NCBI RefSeq assembly: GCF_036898825.1
Contig: NZ_JARUND010000003.1
Coordinates: forward strand, 62,001-126,000
Source: Streptomyces sp. B21-083
GTDB taxonomy: Bacteria > Actinomycetota > Actinomycetes > Streptomycetales > Streptomycetaceae
Reading direction: 5' to 3'
Length of the DNA stretch: 64,000 nt
How positions within the stretch are numbered: position 1 is the first letter of the stretch; each line of letters begins with the position of its first letter. The position numbers and the translations under genes are program-made. The notes under the pieces are model-generated. The model saw only the letters and a program-made list of their open reading frames with translations. It was not told where the DNA came from and ran no database searches. This document shows positions 35,310 through 43,973 of the stretch, one piece after another.

Positions 35310-37301
35310 ATGCGGAAGCTCGGGGACGGCGATCCGGTGCGGATCGGGGCGTACCGGCTGGTCGCGCGGCTCGGTGCGGGCGGGATGGGGCATGTGTACC
35401 TCGCGCGGTCCGAGCGGGGACGTACCGTCGCCGTCAAGCTGGTCCGGCGGGAGCTGGCCGAGCAGGACGAGTTCCGGGACCGGTTCCGGCAGGAGGTCGC
35501 CGCCGCGCGGCGCGTCGGGGGGCACTGGACGGCACCCGTGCTCGACGCAGACACCGAGGCCGCCGTGCCGTGGGTCGCCACCGGGTACGTCGCAGGGCCG
35601 AGCCTGAAGCAGGTCGTCGGGCGGGACCACGGGCCGTTGCCCGAGCGGTCGGTGCGCGTTCTCGCCGCCGGGCTCGCGCACGCCCTCCACGACATCCACG
35701 CCGCCGGGATCGTCCACCGTGACCTCAAGCCGTCCAACGTCCTGGTCACCATCGACGGGCCCCGCGTCATCGACTTCGGTATCGCCCGCGCCCTGGAGAC
35801 CGTCACCGACGGCGGCCTGACCCGCGGGGGCGCGCTCGTCGGCTCGCCCGGGTTCATGGCGCCCGAGCAGGTGCGCGGCGAGCGGGTCACCGCCGCGGCC
35901 GACGTCTTCTGCCTCGGTTCCGTCCTCGCGTACGCCGGAACGGGCGCCCTGCCCTTCGGCGCGGCCGGCAGCGGTGCCCACGCGATGATGTTCCGCATAG
36001 CCCAGGAGGAACCCGACCTGACGGGTGTCCCGGAGGGCATCGCCGGCCTCGTCCGCGACTGCCTCCGCAAGAACCCGGCGGAGCGCCCCACCCCGGAAGA
36101 GATCCTGGAACGTACGGGGGTGTCGGCGGACCCCGTCGCCGACGGATACGCGGGGGACACCTGGCTGCCGGGCGCGCTGGTCGCCCAACTCGGGCGGCAC
36201 GCGGTGCGGTTGCTCGACGTGGAGACAGAGGTGGAGGAGAGGACCGGGGGTGAGGAGAAGACAGGCGGGGAGGTGGAGGCGGAGGTCGATGTCAGGGAGT
36301 CAGGCACCGGGCACCGGGACGTCAGGGAGGACCGGGGCGTCCGGGAGGGCCGGGAGGCCGGGGAGGACCGGTACGCGAGGGAGGGCCGGGAGGGCCGGGA
36401 GGGCCGGGAGGGCCGGGAGGCCGGAGAGGACCGGTACGTGAGGGCGGACCGGGAGGGCCGGGAGGGCCGGGAAGGCCGAGAGAACCGGGAGAACCGGGAG
36501 GACCGGGAGGCCAGAAAGGACCGGTACGTCAGCGAGGACCGGTACGTCACGGAGGGCCGGGGTGTCACGCCCGAGCACGCGCCGTCCGACGAGCCGCCCA
36601 CTCATGCCGCCCACCGGCAGCTGCATCCGCAGCCATTCGCCGCCGCCCCCGGTTCGAGCCAGCGGCCCCCTGTCTGGCCCGGCGACCCGGCGCTCGAAGA
36701 GCCTGTCATACCGGCCGCGTGGAGCAGGACGCCCACCGAGACGCCGCTGCCCTACGCGACGGGGCGCGCGGAGACGACTGGGAGGAGAGCCCGGCTGTCG
36801 ATCGGGCTCGGCGTCGCCGCACTGGTCGTCACTCTCGGGGCGGGCGCGTCCATCGCGGCCCTGCTGAACGGCGACGACGGCACCCCGCCCGCGCCCCCGA
36901 CGCCCACACCGACGTCGTCCGGCGGATCGGTGTCACCGGCGGCCGGTGTCGTCCCGTCCGGCCTCCTCGGCACCTGGACGGCGTCGATCGACAGCGCCAC
37001 GGGCCACAACACCCGCCGACTGACCATCACCCAGGGCGAGTTGGGCGACCGAGTGCTGATCCTGGTCGCCGACGGCCCCACCGAAACGGGCACCTACCAC
37101 TGCGTCTTCGCCGCCGACCTGACCGAACGCCCCACCGGCGACACCCTGTTGACCGTCGGCCCCTCCCAGGTCACCTCCGGCGAACCGGCCTCCTCCTGCA
37201 CCCCGGGCGCCGCCTCGACCCTCACCCTGCGCAAGGACGGCACCCTGAAGCGCGTAACGGCGGGCGGCGGCGGGGAGCTGACGTACGAGAAGGGGAGTTG
37301 A
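35310..37301 (+). CDS. Transmembrane Ser/Thr protein kinase
   Basis: 663 residues from the ATG at 35310. Hanks-type kinase domain (about 14-275): glycine loop [13 protein letters not shown]-anchoring Lys43 in VAVK, catalytic Asp138 in HRDLKPSN and DFG from Asp155, followed by APEQ. A long charged juxtamembrane linker built from tandem REG/REN-type repeats (about residues 345-410) leads to one membrane helix near 493-515. An extracytoplasmic domain of about 130 residues follows, with two Cys. It is a receptor-like kinase; it lacks PASTA repeats, so its ligand is unlikely to be muropeptide by the usual route. Confidence 0.9.
   Translation: MRKLGDGDPVRIGAYRLVARLGAGGMGHVYLARSERGRTVAVKLVRRELAEQDEFRDRFRQEVAAARRVGGHWTAPVLDADTEAAVPWVATGYVAGPSLKQVVGRDHGPLPERSVRVLAAGLAHALHDIHAAGIVHRDLKPSNVLVTIDGPRVIDFGIARALETVTDGGLTRGGALVGSPGFMAPEQVRGERVTAAADVFCLGSVLAYAGTGALPFGAAGSGAHAMMFRIAQEEPDLTGVPEGIAGLVRDCLRKNPAERPTPEEILERTGVSADPVADGYAGDTWLPGALVAQLGRHAVRLLDVETEVEERTGGEEKTGGEVEAEVDVRESGTGHRDVREDRGVREGREAGEDRYAREGREGREGREGREAGEDRYVRADREGREGREGRENRENREDREARKDRYVSEDRYVTEGRGVTPEHAPSDEPPTHAAHRQLHPQPFAAAPGSSQRPPVWPGDPALEEPVIPAAWSRTPTETPLPYATGRAETTGRRARLSIGLGVAALVVTLGAGASIAALLNGDDGTPPAPPTPTPTSSGGSVSPAAGVVPSGLLGTWTASIDSATGHNTRRLTITQGELGDRVLILVADGPTETGTYHCVFAADLTERPTGDTLLTVGPSQVTSGEPASSCTPGAASTLTLRKDGTLKRVTAGGGGELTYEKGS
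36340..36560. repeat. GC-rich minisatellite inside the kinase gene
   Basis: Nine-base units of the type GAGGGCCGG recur in frame, perfect over 36377-36420 and degenerate on both sides. They encode the charged REG/REN/RED linker. Such arrays change copy number easily by slippage, in multiples of three codons. Confidence 0.7.
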
Positions 37302-37394
37302 GGAGATCGTGGGCCTGCCGGGAGGCCGTCTCGGGCGAAACGGCGCTGGTGGCAGCGGCGTGGCCACGGTGCCCGGCTGTCTGAGGTGAAGAGG

Positions 37395-38165
37395 TCATCG
37401 CGCCTCCGGCGGCCGTTGTCGGGGCATGTTCGGGCGGGTTCCCGGGGCGACGCCGAAGCGGCCCTGGTGGACCGTCGCGTCCTGGCGGGGGATTCCCATG
37501 CCCGCCGACTGGATGCCCAGCGGCGCGGATCCCGTGCGGAACTCGACCATCCAGTCCGCCGTCTCCGCCCGGACCAGCTCCGTCACGTCCTCCGAGAAGC
37601 GGCGCAGCACTCCCAGGCAGCGGTCGGCCGCCTCGCTCGCCGTTCCCTCTGTCGGCCCGAGGACCTCGCGCACGCTCTCCGACGCCCAGTCGAACTGCAG
37701 CACCTGAAGGCGTCGCTGGACGGCCTGGGCGGTGGCGACGTCCCTTATCCAGCCCGAGGTGACCCCGAAGAACCGGTCGGCGGCGACGCACGCCACCGCG
37801 ACCAGCATCGCCAGATACCCCCAGGGAGCGATGTCGCCCACCACCCCGGTGAGGTCGAGCAGCGGCAACGCGGCCCCGGCGATCGCCCCGAGCGCGGCGC
37901 CCGTACGCAGGGCCCGGGCGCCCCGACGTTTCCAGACCCGGTCGGCGAGATACCAGGCGGCCGTCTCCAGGGCCCCCTGCTCCACCCACCGGTACAGCTC
38001 GTCGAGGCGCGGCGCGGGCTCGCCCCAGTCGCCGAGGGGAAAGGGCCGGCCGGTGAGGTCCCCGGGCCGTGGCCCGGCGATATTCAGCCCGGCGGGGTCT
38101 TCGCTCCGCCCGTCGTGGGGCGGTCTCTGGGACGGCCCCTCGGGCTGCATCTCCGGCTGGCTCAC
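37395..38165 (-). CDS. SLATT-like two-helix membrane protein
   Basis: 256 residues from the GTG at 38165, preceded by GGGAG. After a disordered N-terminus comes RLDELYRWVEQGALETAAWYLADRV, two adjacent membrane helices (ALRTGAALGAIAGAALPLLDL and APWGYLAMLVAVACVAADRFF) and a helix RDVATAQAVQRRLQVLQFDWAS. This arrangement matches SLATT domains, which are predicted pore-forming effectors linked to nucleotide-second-messenger immunity elsewhere. Here no nucleotidyltransferase adjoins. It is convergent with the Ser/Thr kinase gene. Confidence 0.65.
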   Translation of the reverse strand: MSQPEMQPEGPSQRPPHDGRSEDPAGLNIAGPRPGDLTGRPFPLGDWGEPAPRLDELYRWVEQGALETAAWYLADRVWKRRGARALRTGAALGAIAGAALPLLDLTGVVGDIAPWGYLAMLVAVACVAADRFFGVTSGWIRDVATAQAVQRRLQVLQFDWASESVREVLGPTEGTASEAADRCLGVLRRFSEDVTELVRAETADWMVEFRTGSAPLGIQSAGMGIPRQDATVHQGRFGVAPGTRPNMPRQRPPEAR

Positions 38166-38465
38166 CCGGCACTCCCTTAGCTGAGCAGACTGACCACAAT
38201 CCATCACCGTGCGTGACACCGTACGGGCGCCCGCGTGACGTCTGATGCCGTTGTAAAGCTGTCGTGCCGCCCCCTTCTTACCGCCCAATGGGTGGCGATG
38301 ACCAAGCTTTCGTTACTTTTCCGCTCGGAAGACTCGCTTGATCAGGTATAGGCCGACGAACGGACTCACTCGAAAGAGTGCTGGAGCGACGGCCCATCCG
38401 ACCACGTAGGCTCGTGCTGAAAGCCGAATGTCGTATGCACGACGACGAACGACGAGGAGCTGATC
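38166..38465. other. Intergenic region upstream of ybaB
   Basis: 300 bases between divergent genes, AT-richer than the neighbourhood around 38280-38350. The ybaB ribosome site GAGGAG lies just before the GTG at 38466. I see no confident -35/-10 pair, small RNA or hidden gene. Confidence 0.5.
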
Positions 38466-38813
38466 GTGATCCCCGGTGGTGGCCAGCCCAATATGCAGCA
38501 GCTGCTCCAGCAGGCCCAGAAGATGCAGCAGGACCTGGCGAACGCGCAGGAGGAACTGGCGCGGACCGAGGTCGACGGGCAGGCGGGTGGCGGTCTGGTC
38601 AAGGCGACCGTGACGGGCGCCGGCGAACTGCGGGCCCTCAAGATCGACCCGAAGGCGGTCGACCCGGAGGACACGGAGACCCTCGCCGACCTGGTCGTGG
38701 CGGCCGTACAGGCGGCGAACGAGAACGCGCAGCAGCTTCAGCAGCAGAAGCTGGGCCCGCTGGCCCAGGGTCTGGGCGGCGGCGGGAGCGGCATCCCGGG
38801 CCTGCCGTTCTGA
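38466..38813 (+). CDS. ybaB: YbaB/EbfC nucleoid-associated protein
   Basis: 115 residues from a GTG. The N-terminal Gln-rich helix ([22 protein letters not shown]) and central strand pair ([26 protein letters not shown]) are typical of the YbaB dimer. The C-terminus ends in a Gly-rich tail. It binds DNA and is almost always encoded next to recR, as here, suggesting a link with repair or nucleoid structure. Confidence 0.93.
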   Translation: MIPGGGQPNMQQLLQQAQKMQQDLANAQEELARTEVDGQAGGGLVKATVTGAGELRALKIDPKAVDPEDTETLADLVVAAVQAANENAQQLQQQKLGPLAQGLGGGGSGIPGLPF

Positions 38814-38961
38814 GGTTCGCCCCGCGCGCCCCCGGTCCCGCCTTCCTCAGGTGGGTGGCGGCCAACTACGGTACGTACAGCGGGCGCGAGGCGACCGCCG
38901 TAGCGATGACCGTCGTAACTGACCGTTGTACTGATGTACCGATGTACGGAAAGGCAGTCCG

Positions 38962-39561
38962 TTGTACGAAGGCGTGGTCCAGGACCTCATCGACGAACTG
39001 GGGCGGCTCCCGGGCGTCGGTCCCAAGAGCGCGCAACGGATCGCCTTCCACATCCTGCAGGCGGAGCCGACGGACGTACGGCGGCTCGCGCACGCCCTCC
39101 TCGAAGTGAAGGCGAAAGTCCGCTTCTGCGCGACCTGCGGGAACGTGGCGCAGGAGGAGCTGTGCAACATCTGCCGCGACCCGCGCCGGGACCTGACGGT
39201 CATCTGCGTCGTCGAGGAGCCCAAGGACGTCGTGGCGGTCGAGCGGACGCGTGAGTTCCGCGGCAAGTACCACGTCCTGGGCGGCGCGATCAGCCCGATC
39301 GAGGGCGTGGGCCCCGACGACCTGCGCATCAGGGAACTCCTGACCCGGCTCGCAGACGGCACGGTCACGGAACTGATCCTGGCCACCGACCCGAACCTGG
39401 AGGGCGAGGCCACGGCCACGTACCTCGCCCGCATGATCAAGCCCATGGGCCTCAAGGTCACCCGCCTGGCCAGCGGCCTCCCGGTGGGTGGCGACCTGGA
39501 ATACGCGGACGAGGTCACCCTTGGCCGCGCCTTCGAGGGGAGACGACTTCTAGATGTCTGA
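38962..39561 (+). CDS. recR: Recombination protein RecR
   Basis: 199 residues from a TTG. The N-terminal helix-hairpin-helix reads [20 protein letters not shown], the four-Cys zinc site is [16 protein letters not shown] and the Toprim domain follows ([26 protein letters not shown] [15 protein letters not shown]). RecR works with RecO and RecF to load RecA on gapped DNA. Full length. The stop overlaps the DUF5063 gene start by 8 bases. Confidence 0.95.
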   Translation: MYEGVVQDLIDELGRLPGVGPKSAQRIAFHILQAEPTDVRRLAHALLEVKAKVRFCATCGNVAQEELCNICRDPRRDLTVICVVEEPKDVVAVERTREFRGKYHVLGGAISPIEGVGPDDLRIRELLTRLADGTVTELILATDPNLEGEATATYLARMIKPMGLKVTRLASGLPVGGDLEYADEVTLGRAFEGRRLLDV

Positions 39562-40213
39562 CGCCACGCTGCACGACACGACGCAGGACCCCGACGACTT
39601 CGCGGTGCAGATCGCCGACCAGGTGGAGAGCTTCCTGGTGGCCGTCACCGAGGTGGCGAAGGGCGACGAGCCGGATTTGGCGGTCCCCTTCCTCCTCCTG
39701 GAGGTCTCCCAGCTCCTGCTGGCCGGCGGCCGCCTCGGCGCGCACGAGGACATCCTCCCGGACGAGCGCTACGAGCCCGACATGGGCCCGGAACCGGACG
39801 TGGACGACATCCGCGAACGCCTCGCGCTGATGCTGGACCCGGTGGACGTCTACTCGGAGGTCTTCGACCCCTACGAGCCCCGCAAGGCTCCGGTTCCGGC
39901 CCGTATCTCGGACGACCTGGCCGACGTCATCGCCGACCTCCGGCACGGCATGGCCCACTACCGTGCGGGCCGCACCACGGAGGCCATGTGGTGGTGGCAG
40001 TTCTCCTACTTCTCCAACTGGGGCTCGACGGCGTCCGCGACCCTGCGCGCCCTGCAGTCCCTGGTCGCCCATGTCCGCCTGAACCAGCCCCTGGCGGAGC
40101 TGGACGGCCTGGACACCGACCAGGAACTCGGCGACGAGACCCTGGCGGAGGAGGCCGGCAAGGTGATGGTCGAGGAGATCGCGGAGCCGCTGGGCCTGCG
40201 CACGGTGAAGTAG
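39554..40213 (+). CDS. DUF5063 family protein
   Basis: 219 residues, soluble and acidic, mainly helical ([81 protein letters not shown]). It resembles actinobacterial DUF5063 proteins, which sit after recR as a rule. Function unknown. The overlap with recR shows coupled translation, so a role in the same repair pathway is possible. Confidence 0.8.
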   Translation: MSDATLHDTTQDPDDFAVQIADQVESFLVAVTEVAKGDEPDLAVPFLLLEVSQLLLAGGRLGAHEDILPDERYEPDMGPEPDVDDIRERLALMLDPVDVYSEVFDPYEPRKAPVPARISDDLADVIADLRHGMAHYRAGRTTEAMWWWQFSYFSNWGSTASATLRALQSLVAHVRLNQPLAELDGLDTDQELGDETLAEEAGKVMVEEIAEPLGLRTVK

Positions 40214-40263
40214 CCAGGAGTACCTGACCGCCGCAGACCAGGTGGAGAGGACGGGAAGGCCCG

Positions 40264-40383
40264 ATGAGCCAGTACAGCGGTTGGGCAGAGGTCAAAGCGC
40301 CGGATGCGGGAGAACCAGTGCTGGCTCACCGGCTACGGGAGATCCGCGAGGGTCTGTCCATCATGCGTGCCCGGGAACACTGA
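40264..40383 (+). CDS. Short ORF, possible remnant
   Basis: 39 codons from an ATG preceded by GAGAGGACGGGAAGG. The sequence starts MSQYSGWAEVKAPD and has a basic helix LAHRLREIREGLSIMRARE. It could be a genuine tiny protein or the 5' end of a deleted regulator gene. Weak call. Confidence 0.25.
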   Translation: MSQYSGWAEVKAPDAGEPVLAHRLREIREGLSIMRAREH

Positions 40384-40394
40384 CCTCACCTGAC

Positions 40395-40805
40395 CTACAG
40401 CTCCGCCACCCCCAGCACCGTCCGCAACCGCCCCGCCTCCACGAACGGCGTCGTCACCGTCGGCTCGCTGTACCACCGCAACGGCCACGTGTTGCCGTCC
40501 AGTGCCGGGATCCCGATGTACGTCACGGTGCGTGATCCCTTCTCGCCGAATCGCTGTACGCCCAAAGGCCAGTTGCGCTTCCGTACCTCCCCGGGCGCGA
40601 GCAGGAAGTACATCCAGCGCAACCCGGTCACCTCGCAGACGACGGGCCCCGCGTCCCCGTCGGCCGCCTCGATGAGGTCGGCGGCGACCTGTTCCCCGCG
40701 TACGCCTTGGACGCGGATCGTGTCGAAGTGGACGCCGGACAGGCGGAGGTGGTGGCCGGCGAGGGGGACCCAGGCGGGGCGGTGGTGGGGGATCGCGTTC
40801 GTCAT
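40395..40805 (-). CDS. Hypothetical protein divergent from the XRE gene
   Basis: 136 residues from the ATG at 40805; a GTG two codons earlier is also in frame. Beta-rich sequence: HLRLSGVHFDTIRVQGVRGEQVAADLIE, GPVVCEVTGLRWMYFLLAPG, SRTVTYIGIPALDG. The combination of this gene with a divergent XRE-DUF397 pair is common in Streptomyces, as I recall, suggesting it belongs to the module. No catalytic motif is evident. A near-perfect palindrome lies in the shared promoter region. Confidence 0.65.
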   Translation of the reverse strand: MTNAIPHHRPAWVPLAGHHLRLSGVHFDTIRVQGVRGEQVAADLIEAADGDAGPVVCEVTGLRWMYFLLAPGEVRKRNWPLGVQRFGEKGSRTVTYIGIPALDGNTWPLRWYSEPTVTTPFVEAGRLRTVLGVAEL

Positions 40806-40851
40806 GGTCACACGGTGACGTGTGCCGGGCTACGCTCGGTAGCGACTGAGG

Positions 40852-40873
40852 TGATACACACCGGGGTGTATCA
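40852..40873. promoter_or_regulatory. 22-bp palindrome upstream of the XRE regulator gene
   Basis: TGATACAC (40852-40859) and GTGTATCA (40866-40873) are exact arms; the full 22 bases are symmetric apart from one pair. It ends 16 bases before the XRE gene start and is a likely operator for that regulator. Confidence 0.65.
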
Positions 40874-40889
40874 GTCGGAGGTGGCCGCT

Positions 40890-41720
40890 GTGTCAGTCCA
40901 GTACAACCCCAAGCCCAACCCCAACTCGCAACCGTCGCCGGGCACCTGGCGGTACAGCGGCAACCAGTTGAAACGCTGGCGCACGAAGGCGAACGTCACC
41001 CGCGAGGAACTGGGCGCCGCCGCCAACTACTCGCCGGACACCATCAAGTCGATGGAGCAGGGCGTACGCATGCCGACGCCCCGCGTGCTCGACGCGGCCG
41101 ATGAGTTGTGCCGCGCGGACGGGCTGCTGAGCGCGGCGAAGGAGTACGTGAAGAGGGAGCCGTTCCCGGCGCGGGCACAGGACTTCATGCTGCACGAGCA
41201 GCAGGCGATCAGCCTCTGGTCGTACGAAGTCGCCCTGATCCCAGGGCTGTTGCAGACCGAGGCGTACGCGCGCTCACTGATCGAGAGCCGCTATCCGCCT
41301 CTGGACGAGGACACCGTGGCGGAGCGGATCGCGGCACGCATGGAGCGGCAGGCCATCCTGACGGACCGGAAGCCGCCGGTGGGCCTGAGCTTCGTTCTGT
41401 ACGAGGCGGTACTGCGCAGTTCTCAGGTGGACGCCGAGCAGCTGCACCGACTGCTGATGTCGGCTTCCCTGCGCAACGTCGTGTTGCAGGTGCTCCCCTT
41501 CGAACGGGCCATCACTGCCGCGCTCATGGGGCCCATGGTGTTGCTGGAGACCCGCGAACACGAGCGACTCGCCTTCGCGGAGGGCCCGTTCGCCAGCGAT
41601 CTGACGGCCGACCCGGAGGTTGTCAGCCGCGTGATGGAGCGGCTTAGCATGATCCGAGCGCAGGCTCTCAACCCCGCCGAGTCGGCCCGTTTCCTCGAAC
41701 GGATGGTGGATCAGCCATGA
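40890..41720 (+). CDS. XRE regulator with DUF5753 domain
   Basis: 276 residues from the GTG at 40890, which has GGAGG eight bases upstream. The N-terminal HTH reads LKRWRTKANVTREELGAAANYSPDTIKSMEQG. A C-terminal DUF5753 domain follows (ALIPGLLQTEAYARSLIE, FVLYEAVLRSS, LQVLPFERA). Streptomyces carry many such proteins next to DUF397 genes; the best known pair relates to BldB/WhiJ-type developmental control. The stop overlaps the DUF397 gene by 4 bases (ATGA). Confidence 0.9.
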   Translation: MSVQYNPKPNPNSQPSPGTWRYSGNQLKRWRTKANVTREELGAAANYSPDTIKSMEQGVRMPTPRVLDAADELCRADGLLSAAKEYVKREPFPARAQDFMLHEQQAISLWSYEVALIPGLLQTEAYARSLIESRYPPLDEDTVAERIAARMERQAILTDRKPPVGLSFVLYEAVLRSSQVDAEQLHRLLMSASLRNVVLQVLPFERAITAALMGPMVLLETREHERLAFAEGPFASDLTADPEVVSRVMERLSMIRAQALNPAESARFLERMVDQP

Positions 41721-41968
41721 CCGAGCAGTTGCAGTGGTTCAAGTCGAGCTATAGCGACGACGAGGGCGGCAACTGCGTCGAAGTCGCGTTGGCGTGGTTC
41801 AAGTCGAGCTACAGCGACAACGAAGGCGGCGCCTGCGTCGAAGTCGCCCTACCCGCCCCCCGAACAACCGTCCACATCCGCGACTCCAAGATCCCCGCAG
41901 GCCGCGAACTGCACATCACCTCCCCCGCCTGGACGGCGTTCATCGCCGCAGCTCAGCCCGGAGCTTGA
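41717..41968 (+). CDS. DUF397 protein with duplicated motif
   Basis: 83 residues. DUF397 proteins are small, of about 60-70 residues, and begin with W-x-K-SSYS and a GGxCVEVA strand. Here that block occurs twice in tandem (WFKSSYSDDEGGNCVEVALA, then WFKSSYSDNEGGACVEVALP) before the normal end (VHIRDSKIP, AWTAFIAA). The duplication is in frame. In known pairs the DUF397 protein modulates the adjacent XRE regulator; a doubled motif could alter this. Confidence 0.9.
   Translation: MTEQLQWFKSSYSDDEGGNCVEVALAWFKSSYSDNEGGACVEVALPAPRTTVHIRDSKIPAGRELHITSPAWTAFIAAAQPGA
41735..41854 (+). repeat. 60-bp tandem duplication inside the DUF397 gene
   Basis: Units at 41735-41794 and 41795-41854 differ at a few bases only, mostly synonymous. 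The duplication is exactly 20 codons, so the frame is kept. Confidence 0.9.
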
Positions 41969-41992
41969 GCCTCGGGCTTCGAGCTCCTCATC

Positions 41993-42053
41993 TTGGTTTG
42001 GGTTGGTTTGGTTTTGTGTTCTGGGATGGTTGAAATCCAACCCAACCAACCAA
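41993..42053. terminator. AT-rich hairpin after the XRE-DUF397 pair
   Basis: TTGGGTTGG (41998-42006) pairs with CCAACCCAA (42037-42045), and flanking TTGG/CCAA can extend the stem with a bulge. The sequence is notably rich in GGTT/AACC. It sits 25-85 bases after the DUF397 stop and probably ends that transcript. Confidence 0.5.
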
Positions 42054-42227
42054 TTCTGTAAGCGAGTTGAGACGGCGTAACCCGAACGGGTGACGTTCCG
42101 TGATCGGCTTGCGTCGGAGCGTGAAGTCACCCTAGGTTCGCGACAAACAGACAAATAGTTCGGCCCCGGCCGGTGTCGCAAGCACCAGTGCCAGGGCCTA
42201 GACCTACGGATCGAAAAGGACTCGATC

Positions 42228-43292
42228 GTGGCTTACGCCAACCCTAGCCCTGCCCTGCCGTCCCCGTCCCACCCCATGGCCAACACCGGCTATGGAAAAC
42301 GCGCAACGGGTGACGAAGAACCGCACGCCGACCCGGACTTCGCGCATCTGTGCCCTCGCGACCGTGAGATCGCCCTCTTCGTCGACCATCTCGAAGACGG
42401 TCACGCCATGGGCTACAAGGTGATCGCCGCCGAGCACTCGCGCTACGGACAGCAGGCCGTACGTGTCTCGATGGGCCGCATCACCCTCGCCGGCCACCTG
42501 CGCTGGATCAAGGAGCACATCACCGCCGAGGACAACTCGATGCGGTGGGTGACGCGTACGTACTGGTCGCGTACCCGCAGGTCGGCCGAGTGGTGGGCGG
42601 AGTTCGTACGGGACCGCCGAGGCAGGGACGTGACCCGCCGCTATCAGTCGGGTCTGGCCCGCGTCGAGGAGCCCGAGGACTCCGAGGGGCCTGCCGAGTC
42701 CGAGGCGACCGAGGCGCGGGCCTCGGAAGCCCTGCGACCGGAGGCGGACGGCAAGTCGGGACACGAACCGGACGAACAGCCCGCGGAGCAGCCCAGCGTC
42801 GCCTACCAGGTACTCGCCGAACTCCGCACCGCCGACACACGCCTGCCCCTGTCCGACGGCGACTGCCGTGCCCTCGAACCTCTCGCCACGGAGTGGCTGT
42901 CCCGTGGTGCGAGTACCGACGACATCACCCGAGCCCTGACCGACGGCCTCCCGGCCGACGTCACCAACCCGGGCGGACTCGCCCGCAAGCGACTGGAGAA
43001 CAAGATGCCGCCGAAGAAGTCGACGCAGGGACCGCAGGCCGCCCGCCGCGCGCGGGTGACCCGCGTGATCACTGCCTGCGGCCTGTGCGACGCGGACGAG
43101 CGCACCGCGAGGATCGTCAGCGGACTGTGCCCCGAATGTCTGGCGATGTGCGAACCGGACGGGCCGGGGTACACGCCCGTCCCTGAGACGTTCCTCCCCG
43201 GCCCGCGCGTCGGCGGCCTGCCGGGTGCCGACGAGGTCGTGGACGTCACCGACCGCGTCGCCGCACTGCGCCGCGCTGCGAGGCTGCGGTGA
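42228..43292 (+). CDS. Helix-turn-helix protein with C-terminal Cys pairs
   Basis: 354 residues from a GTG. The N-terminal part (CPRDREIALFVDHLEDGHAMGYKVIAAEHSRYG, VRVSMGRITLAGHLRWIKEHI) looks like a winged-helix domain as in MarR-like proteins. The middle is acidic and disordered. A helical segment (RALEPLATEWLSRGASTDDITRAL) precedes a zinc-ribbon-like element with CGLC and CPEC. It resembles Streptomyces accessory-region regulators. The stop is followed closely by a Uma2 gene. Confidence 0.6.
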   Translation: MAYANPSPALPSPSHPMANTGYGKRATGDEEPHADPDFAHLCPRDREIALFVDHLEDGHAMGYKVIAAEHSRYGQQAVRVSMGRITLAGHLRWIKEHITAEDNSMRWVTRTYWSRTRRSAEWWAEFVRDRRGRDVTRRYQSGLARVEEPEDSEGPAESEATEARASEALRPEADGKSGHEPDEQPAEQPSVAYQVLAELRTADTRLPLSDGDCRALEPLATEWLSRGASTDDITRALTDGLPADVTNPGGLARKRLENKMPPKKSTQGPQAARRARVTRVITACGLCDADERTARIVSGLCPECLAMCEPDGPGYTPVPETFLPGPRVGGLPGADEVVDVTDRVAALRRAARLR

Positions 43293-43342
43293 GTGTGCAG
43301 GACGTACCGGTCAGGGCACCATGGAGTCGAGGAGGCGACGCC

Positions 43343-43924
43343 ATGACCCCAAGGACCACCGAGCACCGGCCGCAGATGTCCGTCGAGGACTTCGAGGAGC
43401 TTGAACGCCGGGCGCCCGAGACCGTCTGGTTGGAATTCATCAATGGGAAGGTCGTCGTCAAGCCCATGCCCGACGGCAATCACAGTGAGATCGTCGCCTG
43501 GCTGCAGCGGCTGTGTATGCAGCACTGCCCCGACATGTGGCTGCACGCGGAACGAGGTCTTCAGACGGAGCGCTATCGGAAGGGGCGGGCCCGAGCCGAT
43601 GGCGTACTTGTCCCACGAGGCGCTCTCAAAGGCCACGGGGAGTGGTCGGAAACAGGGGCGGTCCTGATGGCTGTAGAGGTGACTTCCTGGGATGCCGACA
43701 CCGCTCGGCGTGATCGTGTGGACAAGCCTGATGGCTACGCCGCCGCTGGTATCCCCGTGTACCTACTCATCGACCGAGACGATTGCTCGGTCACCGTCTT
43801 CACCCATCCCGAGGGTGGCCGCTACCGGCAACAAGTGAACAAGCCGTTCGGATCGACTGTCGAGATTCCGGCCCCCGTGAACCTCGCCCTCGACACCGAG
43901 CCCCTCAAGGAGTTCGTGGACTGA
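43343..43924 (+). CDS. Uma2 family (DUF820) endonuclease-like protein
   Basis: 193 residues from the ATG at 43343, preceded by GAGGAGG; a GTG at 43289 overlaps the upstream stop but has no ribosome site. The PD-(D/E)XK-like core is seen: ETVWLEFINGKVVVKPMPDGNHSEIV, ARADGVLVPRGAL, VLMAVEVTSWDADTARRDRVDKPDGYAAAGIPVYLLID. Uma2 proteins are abundant in Streptomyces and cyanobacteria and have no settled role. Intact, unlike the copy at 18010-18611. Confidence 0.85.
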   Translation: MTPRTTEHRPQMSVEDFEELERRAPETVWLEFINGKVVVKPMPDGNHSEIVAWLQRLCMQHCPDMWLHAERGLQTERYRKGRARADGVLVPRGALKGHGEWSETGAVLMAVEVTSWDADTARRDRVDKPDGYAAAGIPVYLLIDRDDCSVTVFTHPEGGRYRQQVNKPFGSTVEIPAPVNLALDTEPLKEFVD

Positions 43925-43973
43925 CAACTCCCGCCGCCCTCCCTCCCCTTGCGCCCATCCCCGACGAGCGTTG

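Noticed and set aside
36340..36560. Possible CRISPR or origin-like iterons
   Set aside because: Nine-base in-frame repeats without spacers, inside a kinase gene.
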